The notes under the pieces are model-generated. The model was not told the origin of the DNA, ran no database searches, and worked only from the letters and a program-made list of their open reading frames with translations. A DNA stretch of 64,000 nt from Cyclobacteriaceae bacterium (GTDB lineage Bacteria; Bacteroidota; Bacteroidia; Cytophagales; Cyclobacteriaceae). Made by a program: the position numbers and the translations under genes. The first letter of the stretch is position 1; each line of letters opens with the position of its first letter. Shown one piece after another: positions 6,560 through 15,542 of this stretch. The stretch spans positions 186,001-250,000 of the forward strand of contig BPHC01000001.1 in the NCBI GenBank assembly GCA_026003355.1. Reading direction: 5' to 3'.

Positions 6560-8878
6560 ATGGGTAAAAAATCACAGCTAATCCGGGTAGGCAGGCGCAA
6601 AATAGAGCTCTCTAACCTCGATAAGGTGCTTTTTCCTGATGGCGGCATTGTAAAGGCCGAGGTTATTGAATACTACTTTACAATAGCCCCAACATTGCTA
6701 AACCACATCAAAGGGCGGGCCCTTACGCTTATACGTTACCCCAACGGTATTGGCGGTGAGATGTTCTACCAGAAAAACCGCCCCGACTGGGCTCCGCAAT
6801 GGGTTGAATTTGCCACCTTGGGCACGGAAGAGAAGAAAGATTACATCATCGCCACCGAGGCCGCCACGTTGGTATGGCTGGCAAACCTGGCCGCGCTGGA
6901 ACTGCACCAGTTGCACAGCCGCAGCCCCAATTTTAATTGCCCCGATTACCTGGTGTTCGACCTTGATCCGCCCGAGGGCTATGCGTTTACGCGCGTGGTT
7001 GAACTGGCCCTGGCCTTGCGCCGGCATCTGGAGCAGTTTGGATATACTCCTTTTGTGAAAACCACCGGCGGCAAGGGCCTTCATGTGGTGTGCCCCATAA
7101 TTCCCGCACAATCCTTTCAGGAAGCCTTCGAGGCCTCGCGTGCCTTGGCGCAGCCGTTTGTAGGCGCACACAGCAAAAGCGCTACGCTGCACATTAAAAA
7201 AAACGAGCGCAAAGGCAGGGTGCTTATCGACATCTATCGCATGCGGCATGGCCAAAGCATTGCGTCGCCCTACAGCCTGCGCGGCCGGCCGGGTGCACCC
7301 GTATCCATGCCGCTTACCTGGCAGGAACTGGAGCGCCTTACCAACCCGCACACCTTTAACCTGCGCAATGTGCCTGCCAGAGTTCTGGCCGAAGGCGATG
7401 CCTGGCAGGGCCTGGAAGCCTATGCCGTGCAGCTCCATACCCATCGCAGCAAACCGGTTGTTAAAGAGTTGCCGCCCTCCGGCAAACGAAAAACACCCCA
7501 ACAACTGGAAGCCTACAGCAAAAGGCGCAACTTTGGCAGAACCTCCGAGCCGGAACCCGTTAGGGGCGAGCCGGCCGGCAACCGCTTTGTGGTGCATCGC
7601 CACCACGCCTCGCACCTGCACTACGATTTGCGGCTGGAAATGGATGGGGTGCTTAAATCGTGGGCTGTGCCCAAAGGCCTGCCCCCTTATCCGGGCATTA
7701 AGCGGCTGGCCGTACAAACCGAAGATCACCCAGTTCCATACCTCAGCTTTGAAGGCTCCATACCGAAAGGTCAGTATGGCGGGGGAGAGATGTGGATTTA
7801 CCTGTCGGGTAAATACCAGGTTACCAGGCAAAAAACCGATGGCTTTTACTTTCGCCTGAGCAGCAGCGTGCAGACAGCCGAGTACCGTATGCACCGTATG
7901 AAAGACAAAGAATTTTTGCTGGAGCGTGTTGACGAACCCCAGATAAATTTTCTAAAAAGATTTACACCGCCAATGCTTTCCGAAACCGCCACCGGTATTC
8001 CGCAGGAAACCGGCTGGATATATGAAGTGAAGTGGGACGGCATCCGCACCCTCGTTATTCTTGATGAGGGCAGCATTACCCTGTACAGCCGCAACGGAAA
8101 CAACATTACCGGAAAATTTCCGGAACTTATGCTGCCAGAGGCTTTCCGTGCCACAAACGGGGTGTTCGATACCGAGCTGGTATGCCTGGACAGAAACGGG
8201 CGGCCGGTATTTCAAAACGTAATTGCCCGGCTTACCGCACCGGGCAATGCCGCCATTGAACGCATGTTGCGCAGGTGGCCGGTTTACAGTTATGTGTTCG
8301 ATTGCCTGTTTCTGGACGGTCGGCCTTTGACGAACGAACCCCTGTATAAACGCAAAACATGGCTGGCCGATGCGCTGCGCAAAGACACGCCCTACCGGCT
8401 TAGCCAGTGGGTAACCGAAGGCGACCTGTTGCTGGAGGCAGCCCGCGAACATGGGCTTGAGGGCATTATGGCCAAGCACAGCGATGGCCGGTACCAACCG
8501 GGCAAACGCACCCGCGACTGGCTGAAGATAAAACTGCGAAACACGGCCGAGTGCGCCATAATAGGCTATACCCCGGGCAAAGGCAGCCGCGCTGCAACCT
8601 TTGGCGCCCTGCATGTTGCCGAACAGTATAATGGATCATGGGTTTACCGCGGCAAAGTGGGCACGGGCTTTGATACCGCAGCCGAAAAGCACATTGCCCG
8701 CCTGCTGCACCGGGCAAAGAAGGTGACAAAGCCCGTGCGGCTACCTGTGCCCGGGGAAAAAGATTCGATCTGGATTGAACCCGCCCTGATGGTTGAGATT
8801 AGTTACGCCTCCACCACCGCAGACAACCTGTTCCGGGAGCCCGTGTTCGTTCGCCTTCGCCCCGACCTTGAAGTGTAA
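6560..8878 (+). CDS. ligD: Multifunctional DNA ligase D (polymerase - phosphoesterase - ligase)
   Basis: End-processing and sealing enzyme of bacterial non-homologous end joining; works with Ku, encoded 3.9 kb downstream. 772 residues in the order: primase-polymerase domain (about 10-290; catalytic pair Asp134/Asp136 in FDLDPPE), 3'-phosphoesterase domain (about 338-440; HRHHASHLHYDLRLE from His346) and ATP-dependent ligase domain (about 465-770; Lys491 in YEVKWDGIR takes the AMP). This is the mycobacterial order rather than the Pseudomonas one. ATG 6560 was chosen over an upstream TTG (6533) because TAGGAG, a rare clear Shine-Dalgarno, sits just before it. Confidence 0.95.
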   Translation: MGKKSQLIRVGRRKIELSNLDKVLFPDGGIVKAEVIEYYFTIAPTLLNHIKGRALTLIRYPNGIGGEMFYQKNRPDWAPQWVEFATLGTEEKKDYIIATEAATLVWLANLAALELHQLHSRSPNFNCPDYLVFDLDPPEGYAFTRVVELALALRRHLEQFGYTPFVKTTGGKGLHVVCPIIPAQSFQEAFEASRALAQPFVGAHSKSATLHIKKNERKGRVLIDIYRMRHGQSIASPYSLRGRPGAPVSMPLTWQELERLTNPHTFNLRNVPARVLAEGDAWQGLEAYAVQLHTHRSKPVVKELPPSGKRKTPQQLEAYSKRRNFGRTSEPEPVRGEPAGNRFVVHRHHASHLHYDLRLEMDGVLKSWAVPKGLPPYPGIKRLAVQTEDHPVPYLSFEGSIPKGQYGGGEMWIYLSGKYQVTRQKTDGFYFRLSSSVQTAEYRMHRMKDKEFLLERVDEPQINFLKRFTPPMLSETATGIPQETGWIYEVKWDGIRTLVILDEGSITLYSRNGNNITGKFPELMLPEAFRATNGVFDTELVCLDRNGRPVFQNVIARLTAPGNAAIERMLRRWPVYSYVFDCLFLDGRPLTNEPLYKRKTWLADALRKDTPYRLSQWVTEGDLLLEAAREHGLEGIMAKHSDGRYQPGKRTRDWLKIKLRNTAECAIIGYTPGKGSRAATFGALHVAEQYNGSWVYRGKVGTGFDTAAEKHIARLLHRAKKVTKPVRLPVPGEKDSIWIEPALMVEISYASTTADNLFREPVFVRLRPDLEV

Positions 8879-8939
8879 GGGCAGAGGTAATGCATATTCC
8901 CGACTGCTGCCGTATCTTTACCGGCATAATGTTTTAATC

Positions 8940-11471
8940 ATGCTTCCTGCTTTTCAGCAATACGTTGCCACCCGCTACCATATCTATAACAGCCTGTTTT
9001 TAAATCTGCCCTTCGATAAAATATACCAGACCGGCACGCTGCTGCCGCTATTCCAGCAATATGCAGCACGAGGCTTTGAACAGGGCAAAGATCCCGCAAA
9101 AATTGTCGAAGGATTTTTCAAAGACTATTGCCCCGGATTTCTTAAGGCTGCACAAACCGACCTGCTGTTCCGCTTTATTCAGTATGTGGAGCGGCAAATT
9201 GTTTTATTCGATTCCATAGAAGATGCCGCCTTTGAAAAACTTAACGACCCGCACGGGGCGGGCACCATCACGGCTTTGCTGCTGCGGGCAGCTGCCGAAA
9301 AACGGCTCGAAAGGCTGCAGGAAAAGCTGTCGCAATTCAGCGTGCGTGTGGTGCTTACGGCACATCCCACGCAGTTTTATCCGGGCACGGTGCTGGGCAT
9401 AATAAACGACCTGGAACAGGCAATCCGGCAGAACGATCTGTCGGAAGTAAACCTGTTGTTGCAGCAGCTGGGCAAAACACCTGTTTTCAACCGCGAAAAG
9501 CCCACGCCCTATCAGGAGGCCGTGAGTCTTTGCTGGTATCTTGAAAATGTGTTTTATCACACCGTACCTGAAATATTATGGCAGCTCATTACAGCCCTTA
9601 ACCGGTCTCCGCTGGAATGGCAAAACTACAATCTGCTGCGCATCGGCTTTTGGCCCGGAGGCGACCGCGATGGCAACCCTTATGTTACCCACCAAACCAC
9701 CCTTCAGGTGGCTGCCCGGCTTAAAGAAACAGCGCTTAAATGTTACCACCGCCACCTCCGTGCCCTCAGGCGAAGGCTTACCTTTCGCGATGTCTATCCG
9801 CTCGTAACCAATGTTGAGCGCCAGGTATACGAGGCCATCTACTATCCGGGCAAAGGGTATGCATCGGCCGATGAGTTGCTGCACCAGCTTGGCGCCATCC
9901 GCCACCTGTTGCACACCCATCATCAGGGACTGTTCACCGACCTGCTCGATGCGTTTATTATAAGGGTAAAGCTATTCGGATTCTTTATGGCCACGCTGGA
10001 CCTGCGTCAGAACAGCCGCGAACACCGCCTGGCATGGCACGAGTGGTTCAGCAGAAAAGGAACAGATTATCAGCACCTGCAGGAAGATGAGCGGGTTAAC
10101 CTGCTGTTGAATACCCATACGGACTTTGACAATTGCGGACCGCTAATGGCCGAGTTGGTGGCTACCTTCAGGGCTGCCGCCACCATTCAGCAGCAGAACG
10201 GAGAGGCGGGCTGCCATCGCTACATCATCAGCAACTGTGCATCAGCAGCCGATGTGCTGGAGGTTTATCAGCTTGCCCGTCTTACCATGGGCAACCGCCA
10301 GGGCATACCCCTGGATGTGGTGCCGCTGTTCGAAAGCATTGACGATCTGGCTCAGGCAGGGCACACCATGGACAAGCTGTACCGCATACCCGAATACCGC
10401 AGTCACCTTGCGTTCAGGCAAAATACCCAAACCATTATGCTTGGCTTTTCTGACGGCACCAAAGACGGAGGGTACCTCCGCGCAAACTGGTCTATTTACC
10501 GCGCCAAGGAAGAGCTTACGCGTATTTCGCGACAACACGGTGTGCGGGTAATTTTTTTCGACGGCCGGGGAGGTCCCCCGGCACGGGGCGGTGGCAATAC
10601 CCACGACTTTTACGCCTCGTTGGGCAACACCATCGAGAACCACGAAGTACAAATTACCATACAGGGGCAAACCATCAGTTCCAATTTCGGCAAGCCGGCC
10701 AGCTGCCGCTACAACCTCGAACAGCTGCTCTCGGCCGGACTGGAAGGCTATGTGTTTGCCGATACCCAGTACCAGCTTACCGAAAGCGATAAAAAGCTGC
10801 TGGATGAACTGGCCGCGGCCGGCTATAAAGCCTATGTAAAGCTTAAACATCACAGAATGTTTACCCCATATCTGGAAAAAGCCACACCGCTGCGGTATTT
10901 TTCAGAGACGAATATTGCCTCCCGGCCGGTTAAACGCACGGCCTCTGCCGCGCTGAAACTGGAAGACCTGCGCGCCATTCCGTTTGTGGGCTCGTGGGCG
11001 CTGATGAAGCAGAACATCCCAGGATTTTACGGGGTAGGAACAGCCCTGGAGCAGGCACGTAAAAAAGGCCGGCTGAACCACCTGCGCCAGTTGTATGCCA
11101 ATTCTTTGTTTTTCCGTACCCTGCTCAGCAACAGCATGATGTCGCTGGCAAAAACCTTTTATCCCGCTACCCGGTATTTATCGCGCGACCGTGAGTTCGG
11201 GGCATTGTGGAGGCAGATGTACCGCGAATTCGAGCTGGCCTGTGCCCGCCTGCCGGAAGTAACCGGCCTGAAGGAGCTGATGGAAGACAAACCCCTGAAC
11301 CGGGAGTCGGTACGGCTACGGGAGCAGATTATGCTGCCGCTTATTGTTATACAGCAATACGCTTTGCAGCAGTTGCGGAAGCGGAAAGCCGATGCTTATG
11401 AACAACAATACCACAGGCTGGTGCTGCGGAGCATGTTTGGCATCATCAACGGCTCGCGCAACTCGGCATGA
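8940..11471 (+). CDS. ppc: Phosphoenolpyruvate carboxylase
   Basis: Carboxylates PEP to oxaloacetate with bicarbonate to refill the TCA cycle. 843 residues. Family signatures in order: VVLTAHPTQ with catalytic His142, the LGFSDGTKDGGY segment, the glycine-rich loop GRGGPPARGGGN at about 541-552 (usually GRGG...RGGGP) and FVGSWALMKQN near the C-terminus. ATG 8940 gives the N-terminus MLPAFQQYVATRYHIYN; the frame is open farther upstream into ligD, but that extension has no conserved look. A TATCTTTA -7-like element lies at 8913-8920. The gene separates ligD from ku. Confidence 0.94.
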   Translation: MLPAFQQYVATRYHIYNSLFLNLPFDKIYQTGTLLPLFQQYAARGFEQGKDPAKIVEGFFKDYCPGFLKAAQTDLLFRFIQYVERQIVLFDSIEDAAFEKLNDPHGAGTITALLLRAAAEKRLERLQEKLSQFSVRVVLTAHPTQFYPGTVLGIINDLEQAIRQNDLSEVNLLLQQLGKTPVFNREKPTPYQEAVSLCWYLENVFYHTVPEILWQLITALNRSPLEWQNYNLLRIGFWPGGDRDGNPYVTHQTTLQVAARLKETALKCYHRHLRALRRRLTFRDVYPLVTNVERQVYEAIYYPGKGYASADELLHQLGAIRHLLHTHHQGLFTDLLDAFIIRVKLFGFFMATLDLRQNSREHRLAWHEWFSRKGTDYQHLQEDERVNLLLNTHTDFDNCGPLMAELVATFRAAATIQQQNGEAGCHRYIISNCASAADVLEVYQLARLTMGNRQGIPLDVVPLFESIDDLAQAGHTMDKLYRIPEYRSHLAFRQNTQTIMLGFSDGTKDGGYLRANWSIYRAKEELTRISRQHGVRVIFFDGRGGPPARGGGNTHDFYASLGNTIENHEVQITIQGQTISSNFGKPASCRYNLEQLLSAGLEGYVFADTQYQLTESDKKLLDELAAAGYKAYVKLKHHRMFTPYLEKATPLRYFSETNIASRPVKRTASAALKLEDLRAIPFVGSWALMKQNIPGFYGVGTALEQARKKGRLNHLRQLYANSLFFRTLLSNSMMSLAKTFYPATRYLSRDREFGALWRQMYREFELACARLPEVTGLKELMEDKPLNRESVRLREQIMLPLIVIQQYALQQLRKRKADAYEQQYHRLVLRSMFGIINGSRNSA

Positions 11472-11481
11472 CAGCCGGATT

Positions 11482-12693
11482 TTAACGTTCCACACAGGCA
11501 TTTAAAAGCGCGGCGGGAATATCAACACCCAGTTCTTTTGCTTTCAGAAAGTCACGGCAGGCCTGTGCGGCATGCTTCAGGTAGTGGTAGGCCATGCCGC
11601 GGTTAAACCAGGCTTTTCCGTATCGGGGGTCGTACACCATAGCTGCCGTGTAATCGTCAATGGCTCTTTCGTATTGTTTCATTTGCATAAGCACGTTGCC
11701 GCGGTGTAACCAGGCTTTAAGCAGGTCTTCCTGCAGGGCAAGGGCCTTTGAATAGTCATCGTATGCGCCTGCGCAGTTCCTCAGGTACTCGCGGGCCATA
11801 CCCCGGTTTAACCATATTTCAGGGTCGTGCGGCAACAGCGCCAATGCGCGGGTATAGTCGTGTTCGGCCCCGGCATAATCCTCATGTTGCAAACGATAAT
11901 GTGCGCGCTTCAGCCAGAGGTCGGGCTGGAGGGAGTCGGCCATGATGGCCTGCGTGTAACGCCATTCTTCGTCATGGCTGCCGGCCTGCAGCAAAGCCAG
12001 GTGGTATAAAGCCAGGGCATGATCGGGCTGCCGGAGCAGGGCCTCTTCCAGATTGGCCCGGGCCTGGTCGGGCTGGTTGCACGCCATGCAGGCAAGCGCC
12101 CGGTGTACCAGCAGGTTAGGGTTGCGGCCCTGCAGGCTGAGGGCCGTGTCGAGATAGGCAATGGCCTCCGGGCAATGCTGCAGGCGTATGGCGGCAAGAC
12201 CCATATAATTATAAACAGTTGGTTCGATGTTGCTTTGCAGGGTAACAATGCCCACGGCCGTGTTCCGGTAGGGTTCTGTTACGTAAAAGATATTCCGGGT
12301 TTCACCGGCAGGCAGGGAGAGTATTTCCTTAAAACCATCCAGCGCTTCCTGCCAGCGACTTAGCTGGTAAAGCGTTACCGCCTGGCGAAAGGCCACTTCA
12401 CGCGAAAGGGGCTGAAGGGCGCGGGCAGTGCGTATGTCGGTAAGCGCATTTTCTGGTCTGCCCAACTGCTCCCACACCGAAGCGCGCAACAGATAGGCTT
12501 CAGCGCATGTGGCATCGGTGTACAGGCAGCGGTTCAGGGCTTCGAGTGCCTTTTCAAACTGCCTTTGTCCATAGGCTTTGCCGGCAGAATCATACAAAGC
12601 CGAGGCCTGCCGGTTGTCGCATTGGGCCTGCAGGGTGCCGGGCCACAATATTGCGGCCGGCAGAAGCACTATTTTCAGTAAAGAATTTTTCAA
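11482..12693 (-). CDS. Secreted tetratricopeptide-repeat protein
   Basis: 403 residues beginning with a signal peptide (KNSLLKIVLLPAAILWPGTLQA, cut before QCD). It is followed by roughly eight to ten TPR units (for example QFEKALEALNRCLYTDATCA, DYAGAEHDYTRALALLPHDP), each a helix pair used for protein contacts. No enzymatic domain is visible. The start is a TTG at 12693; I see no in-frame ATG that preserves the signal peptide. The gene ends head-on with ppc and is divergent from ku. Partner unknown; periplasmic location inferred. Confidence 0.85.
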   Translation of the reverse strand: MKNSLLKIVLLPAAILWPGTLQAQCDNRQASALYDSAGKAYGQRQFEKALEALNRCLYTDATCAEAYLLRASVWEQLGRPENALTDIRTARALQPLSREVAFRQAVTLYQLSRWQEALDGFKEILSLPAGETRNIFYVTEPYRNTAVGIVTLQSNIEPTVYNYMGLAAIRLQHCPEAIAYLDTALSLQGRNPNLLVHRALACMACNQPDQARANLEEALLRQPDHALALYHLALLQAGSHDEEWRYTQAIMADSLQPDLWLKRAHYRLQHEDYAGAEHDYTRALALLPHDPEIWLNRGMAREYLRNCAGAYDDYSKALALQEDLLKAWLHRGNVLMQMKQYERAIDDYTAAMVYDPRYGKAWFNRGMAYHYLKHAAQACRDFLKAKELGVDIPAALLNACVER

Positions 12694-12720
12694 ATAATTA
12701 TCTTTAAATCAAATAATTAC

Positions 12721-12728
12721 TACCTTTG
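12721..12728 (+). promoter_or_regulatory. -7 element of the ku promoter
   Basis: TACCTTTG exactly matches TAnnTTTG and lies 20 bases before the ku ATG, in the AT-rich divergent spacer 12694-12748. No clear -33 TTTG is seen at the usual distance. Confidence 0.45.
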
Positions 12729-12748
12729 ACTTCATTAATTAAATAAAT

Positions 12749-13591
12749 ATGCGCGCATTGTGGAAGGGACATATTCGTTTTTCGCTGGTAACCATTCCGG
12801 TTCGCATCTATAATGCCCTGGACACGGCCCAGACCGTTAGTTTTAACCTGCTTACCCGCGAGGGGCACCATCCGGTAGCTTACGAAAAAAAGGATAAAAT
12901 TACCGGCAAAGTTCTGCGCAATGAAGATATTGTAAAAGGCTATCAGTACGAGCCGGGGCAATATGTAATTATGGAGCCCGATGATTTTGAAAAGATAAAA
13001 ATTAAAAGCACGCGCATTATTGAAATCCAGGGTTTTGTTAAGGCGGATGAAATTCATCCCACGCTTTATGAAACACCTTATTTTATCGGTCCCGACGGGG
13101 AGGTGGCAGCCAAAACCTACGCCCTGCTTGCAGCTGCATTGAAAGAAACAGGTCGCGTGGGGGTGGGGACGGTGGTTTTGCGCGACCGCGAAACACCGGT
13201 GCTCATTCAGCATCAGGATGGGGGCATGATGCTGTACAGGTTGCGCTATCCGGCTGAAGTAAGAAACATACGCGAAGTACCTCAACTTATTGAGGCCCGC
13301 GCAGATAAAGAGCAACTTAAACTGGCCAAATCGCTGATCGACTCCATGTCGGTAAAGTTTTCATCCATCGCAATGGAAGATCATTATACGCTGGTGTTAA
13401 AAAAGCTTATACAGGCCAAAGTGGAAGGGCGGGAGATAATAACCGTTGAAGAAGCCGAGCCGGAAGTAACCGACATCATGACGGCCCTGAAAGAAAGCAT
13501 TGCCAGAGCCAGACAAAAACCCATGGAAAAAGCAAAAGGCAAAACGGCTGTACGGTCGGCAGCCAAAACGGTACGCAGAAAAGCAGGTTAA
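12749..13591 (+). CDS. ku: Non-homologous end joining protein Ku
   Basis: Homodimeric ring that binds DNA ends and recruits LigD. 280 residues with the bacterial Ku core from residue 1 (RALWKGHIRFSLVTIPVRIYN), the YQYEPGQYVIMEPDDFEKIK segment and the LAKSLIDSMS dimer region. The lysine/arginine-rich tail (about 252-280) probably contacts DNA. The usual partner ligD is on the same strand but is separated by ppc and an opposite-strand TPR gene. A TPR protein follows after 27 bp. Confidence 0.96.
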   Translation: MRALWKGHIRFSLVTIPVRIYNALDTAQTVSFNLLTREGHHPVAYEKKDKITGKVLRNEDIVKGYQYEPGQYVIMEPDDFEKIKIKSTRIIEIQGFVKADEIHPTLYETPYFIGPDGEVAAKTYALLAAALKETGRVGVGTVVLRDRETPVLIQHQDGGMMLYRLRYPAEVRNIREVPQLIEARADKEQLKLAKSLIDSMSVKFSSIAMEDHYTLVLKKLIQAKVEGREIITVEEAEPEVTDIMTALKESIARARQKPMEKAKGKTAVRSAAKTVRRKAG

Positions 13592-13606
13592 ATGGTGCCG
13601 GGCCGC

Positions 13607-13614
13607 TAACTTTG
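13607..13614 (+). promoter_or_regulatory. -7 element directly before the TPR gene start
   Basis: TAACTTTG matches TAnnTTTG and ends four bases before ATG 13619, so a transcript from it would be leaderless. The -33 region is weak. Confidence 0.4.
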
Positions 13615-13618
13615 TATT

Positions 13619-14221
13619 ATGGCCAAGGTAGTGCAGTTTCCCGGCAATGCCCCCAAACAGCTGGGTCCTCAAAAGGTGCGGCTCAGCGGCCGTTCGGCAC
13701 GCAGAAAAGAAAATCCGGCTCAGCTCAGCCTGTTTACCGGCCGCATGGTGTCCATAAACCGGAACAACATCTTTGAGCAGGCGTTGGCAGCCGATGAAGC
13801 CGGGCATACCCAACAGGCCCGCGCACTGTATCAGCAGGCTATTGCCTCCGGCAACCAGCCGGCCGATGCCTGGTGTAATCTGGGAATCATTGAATTTGCC
13901 GGTGGCAATCTGGCGGGCGCCATATCGGCATTCAGCCATTGTCTGAGCCAGAGCCCCCGCCATTTCGAAGCCCATTACAATATGGCAAACGCCTGGGCTG
14001 AGGCCGGTAACTATCAGCTTGCCGAATTACACTACCGGATGGCCATTGATATTGCCCCCGACTTTCCCAACAGCTACTATAACCTGGGCCTTACGCTGGC
14101 TCTTAAAAAAGATTATGCGGCAGCTATCGAAAATCTTACCCATTACTGCCGGCTTACCTCGCCCGAAGAACATGTTCAGGCGCGTGAACTCATAGCACAC
14201 CTGCGCACCCTGGTGGCTTAA
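13619..14221 (+). CDS. Cytoplasmic TPR protein next to ku
   Basis: 200 residues. A basic, unstructured N-terminus (MAKVVQFPGNAPKQLGPQKV..., about 45 residues, with GRSARRKEN) is followed by about four TPR units (NIFEQALAADEAGHTQQARALYQQA, ADAWCNLGIIEFAGGNLAGA, FEAHYNMANAWAEAGNYQLA, PNSYYNLGLTLALKKDYAAA). No signal peptide, so probably cytoplasmic. The position 27 bp behind ku raises a link to end joining, but the -7 element before the ATG suggests independent expression. The stop codon shares TTAA with the convergent DUF3667 gene. Confidence 0.8.
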   Translation: MAKVVQFPGNAPKQLGPQKVRLSGRSARRKENPAQLSLFTGRMVSINRNNIFEQALAADEAGHTQQARALYQQAIASGNQPADAWCNLGIIEFAGGNLAGAISAFSHCLSQSPRHFEAHYNMANAWAEAGNYQLAELHYRMAIDIAPDFPNSYYNLGLTLALKKDYAAAIENLTHYCRLTSPEEHVQARELIAHLRTLVA

Positions 14222-15117
14222 ACCGACCAGAAGGTTACAAAAAACAACAACAACCTGTAGGCCTCAAGCGCCAGGAACAGGCCCAGAACCATGGCCACCG
14301 ACTTCACTATGCGCTTCCAGCCCTGCTGATGGTAAAAGGTTAAAGCAGCGCGATAAACAAAGTAAAAGTTGGTGGCGATAAATATCACCGTTAGCATGCT
14401 GTCGTTTAGGTAATGGCTCCAGCCCGGGCTGCCGGATTTGAACAGTTGGTTTAGCAGCCACAGCAAAGCTGAAAGCAGGAGCGCATTAACCAGCATATTA
14501 AAACAGGCCAGCTCAACCGATAATACCACATGATCGGTAAAATAGCGGTTGCGTTTGCGGATGAAGAGCAGGGTTAGCGGGAGAGCCGACAGAATAACAT
14601 AAACCACCACAAGCAGCTTGGCCAGAGCAGCCGATTTTTGGTTGTAAATCAGCTCAAATCCGCTGAGGCTCATGTTTTCGCTGCCGATTCGCTGCATGAC
14701 CAGGTTGCGCACCAGAGCACTGTGGGCCAGATAGTACATCTGGGTGCGCAGCGAGGAGTTAAAAAGCTGAAGCACCGGAAATAAAAAGTAAATCAGGTTC
14801 AGGATAAAGAACATCTGCAACGGCCTGAGGTACTTTACGCGCCGGCCCTCGGCATATTCGGCCGAAAGGAAGCCCGGCCGAAAGACAATCAGGCGCAGGG
14901 TTTTGAAAAAGCGGTTGTCGGCAAAGGTGATGGCAATGAGAATATTGCTCAAAAAGGCTTTAAACGACCGGTCGGCGGGCAGAATAACCTTTTCACCGCA
15001 AACATTGCAATAGAAGCCCGAAAAGCGGTTTCCGCAGCTTTTGCACGTGTGCTCCTGTAATGGCTCCCCATGGTCCATGCCTGCAAAATAATTTAAATTA
15101 CGATTGTTTTTATACAT
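14218..15117 (-). CDS. DUF3667 family zinc-ribbon membrane protein
   Basis: 299 residues. The N-terminal zinc ribbon is formed by two CxxC pairs, CKSCGNRFSGFYCNVCGEK (about residues 20-42). The family block SFKAFLSNILIAITFADNRFFKTL... RPGFLSAEYAEGRR follows. At least five hydrophobic segments come after it: about 95-115, 165-185, 205-230, 240-260 and 270-295. The DUF3667 family is common in Bacteroidota and has no established function. Start ATG 15117 lies in an AT-rich promoter region. Confidence 0.9.
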   Translation of the reverse strand: MYKNNRNLNYFAGMDHGEPLQEHTCKSCGNRFSGFYCNVCGEKVILPADRSFKAFLSNILIAITFADNRFFKTLRLIVFRPGFLSAEYAEGRRVKYLRPLQMFFILNLIYFLFPVLQLFNSSLRTQMYYLAHSALVRNLVMQRIGSENMSLSGFELIYNQKSAALAKLLVVVYVILSALPLTLLFIRKRNRYFTDHVVLSVELACFNMLVNALLLSALLWLLNQLFKSGSPGWSHYLNDSMLTVIFIATNFYFVYRAALTFYHQQGWKRIVKSVAMVLGLFLALEAYRLLLFFVTFWSV

Positions 15118-15542
15118 TAGTTTTATACATTTATATCGCTGATTTAAAGTACTTTAATATTTAAGTATTAATTTTTTAATCTAAATACTGTCATGGAAAT
15201 TTTTTTAACCATTCTTTCAGTCTTCCTCCTGCAGTCGGGGGTATGCCTGTTTTGCTTTTTCAAGAAGAGCAGTTCCGGTACATGGGTGGGGGTCTGACCC
15301 ACCATGATTTGCCTGTGCGGCAGGGGGTTGATGCTTTAAATAACAGCATATAGCCGGCAACTCTGTGTTGGGATGAACATCATTCCGGTATAGCGGGATG
15401 TATTGTAACAACCCTGTTGTAAACCCTCTATTTATCAGGGTTTCTGTAGTTCGGTATATTTCCTGGCTTATTTCAACGGCTTAGATAAAACCTTTACTCC
15501 GTTCAACCTGTTTCGTATCTTTAAATCGCTTTTTTCAGGTTT
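15118..15542. other. 425-bp intergenic region, AT-rich in its first 90 bp
   Basis: This is a divergent spacer between the DUF3667 gene and the fatty acid hydroxylase gene. The first 90 bp are very AT-rich (promoter-like). The last 30 bp hold TATCTTTA, a -7-like element, before the hydroxylase gene. The middle has no convincing gene apart from a doubtful 34-codon frame (15193-15297). Confidence 0.6.
15193..15297 (+). CDS. Possible 34-residue hydrophobic peptide
   Basis: ATG 15193 opens a short frame, MEIFLTILSVFLLQSGVCLF followed by a basic end (CFFKKSSS), which would make a single-span membrane peptide. There is no ribosome site or clear promoter and I know no homologue. Recorded as a possibility only. 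Confidence 0.15.
   Translation: MEIFLTILSVFLLQSGVCLFCFFKKSSSGTWVGV

Noticed and set aside
6698..7894. 398-codon minus-strand open frame inside ligD
   Set aside because: A shadow of the GC-rich third positions of ligD. Its product is low in acidic residues and has no recognisable domain, while LigD motifs are intact.
8793..8939. 49-codon N-terminal extension of PEP carboxylase
   Set aside because: It overlaps the end of ligD in another frame and has no family similarity; ATG 8940 fits the usual N-terminus.
15217..15411. 64-codon minus-strand frame in the spacer before the fatty acid hydroxylase gene
   Set aside because: No start signal, no conserved look and proline/histidine-rich low-quality composition; not annotated.
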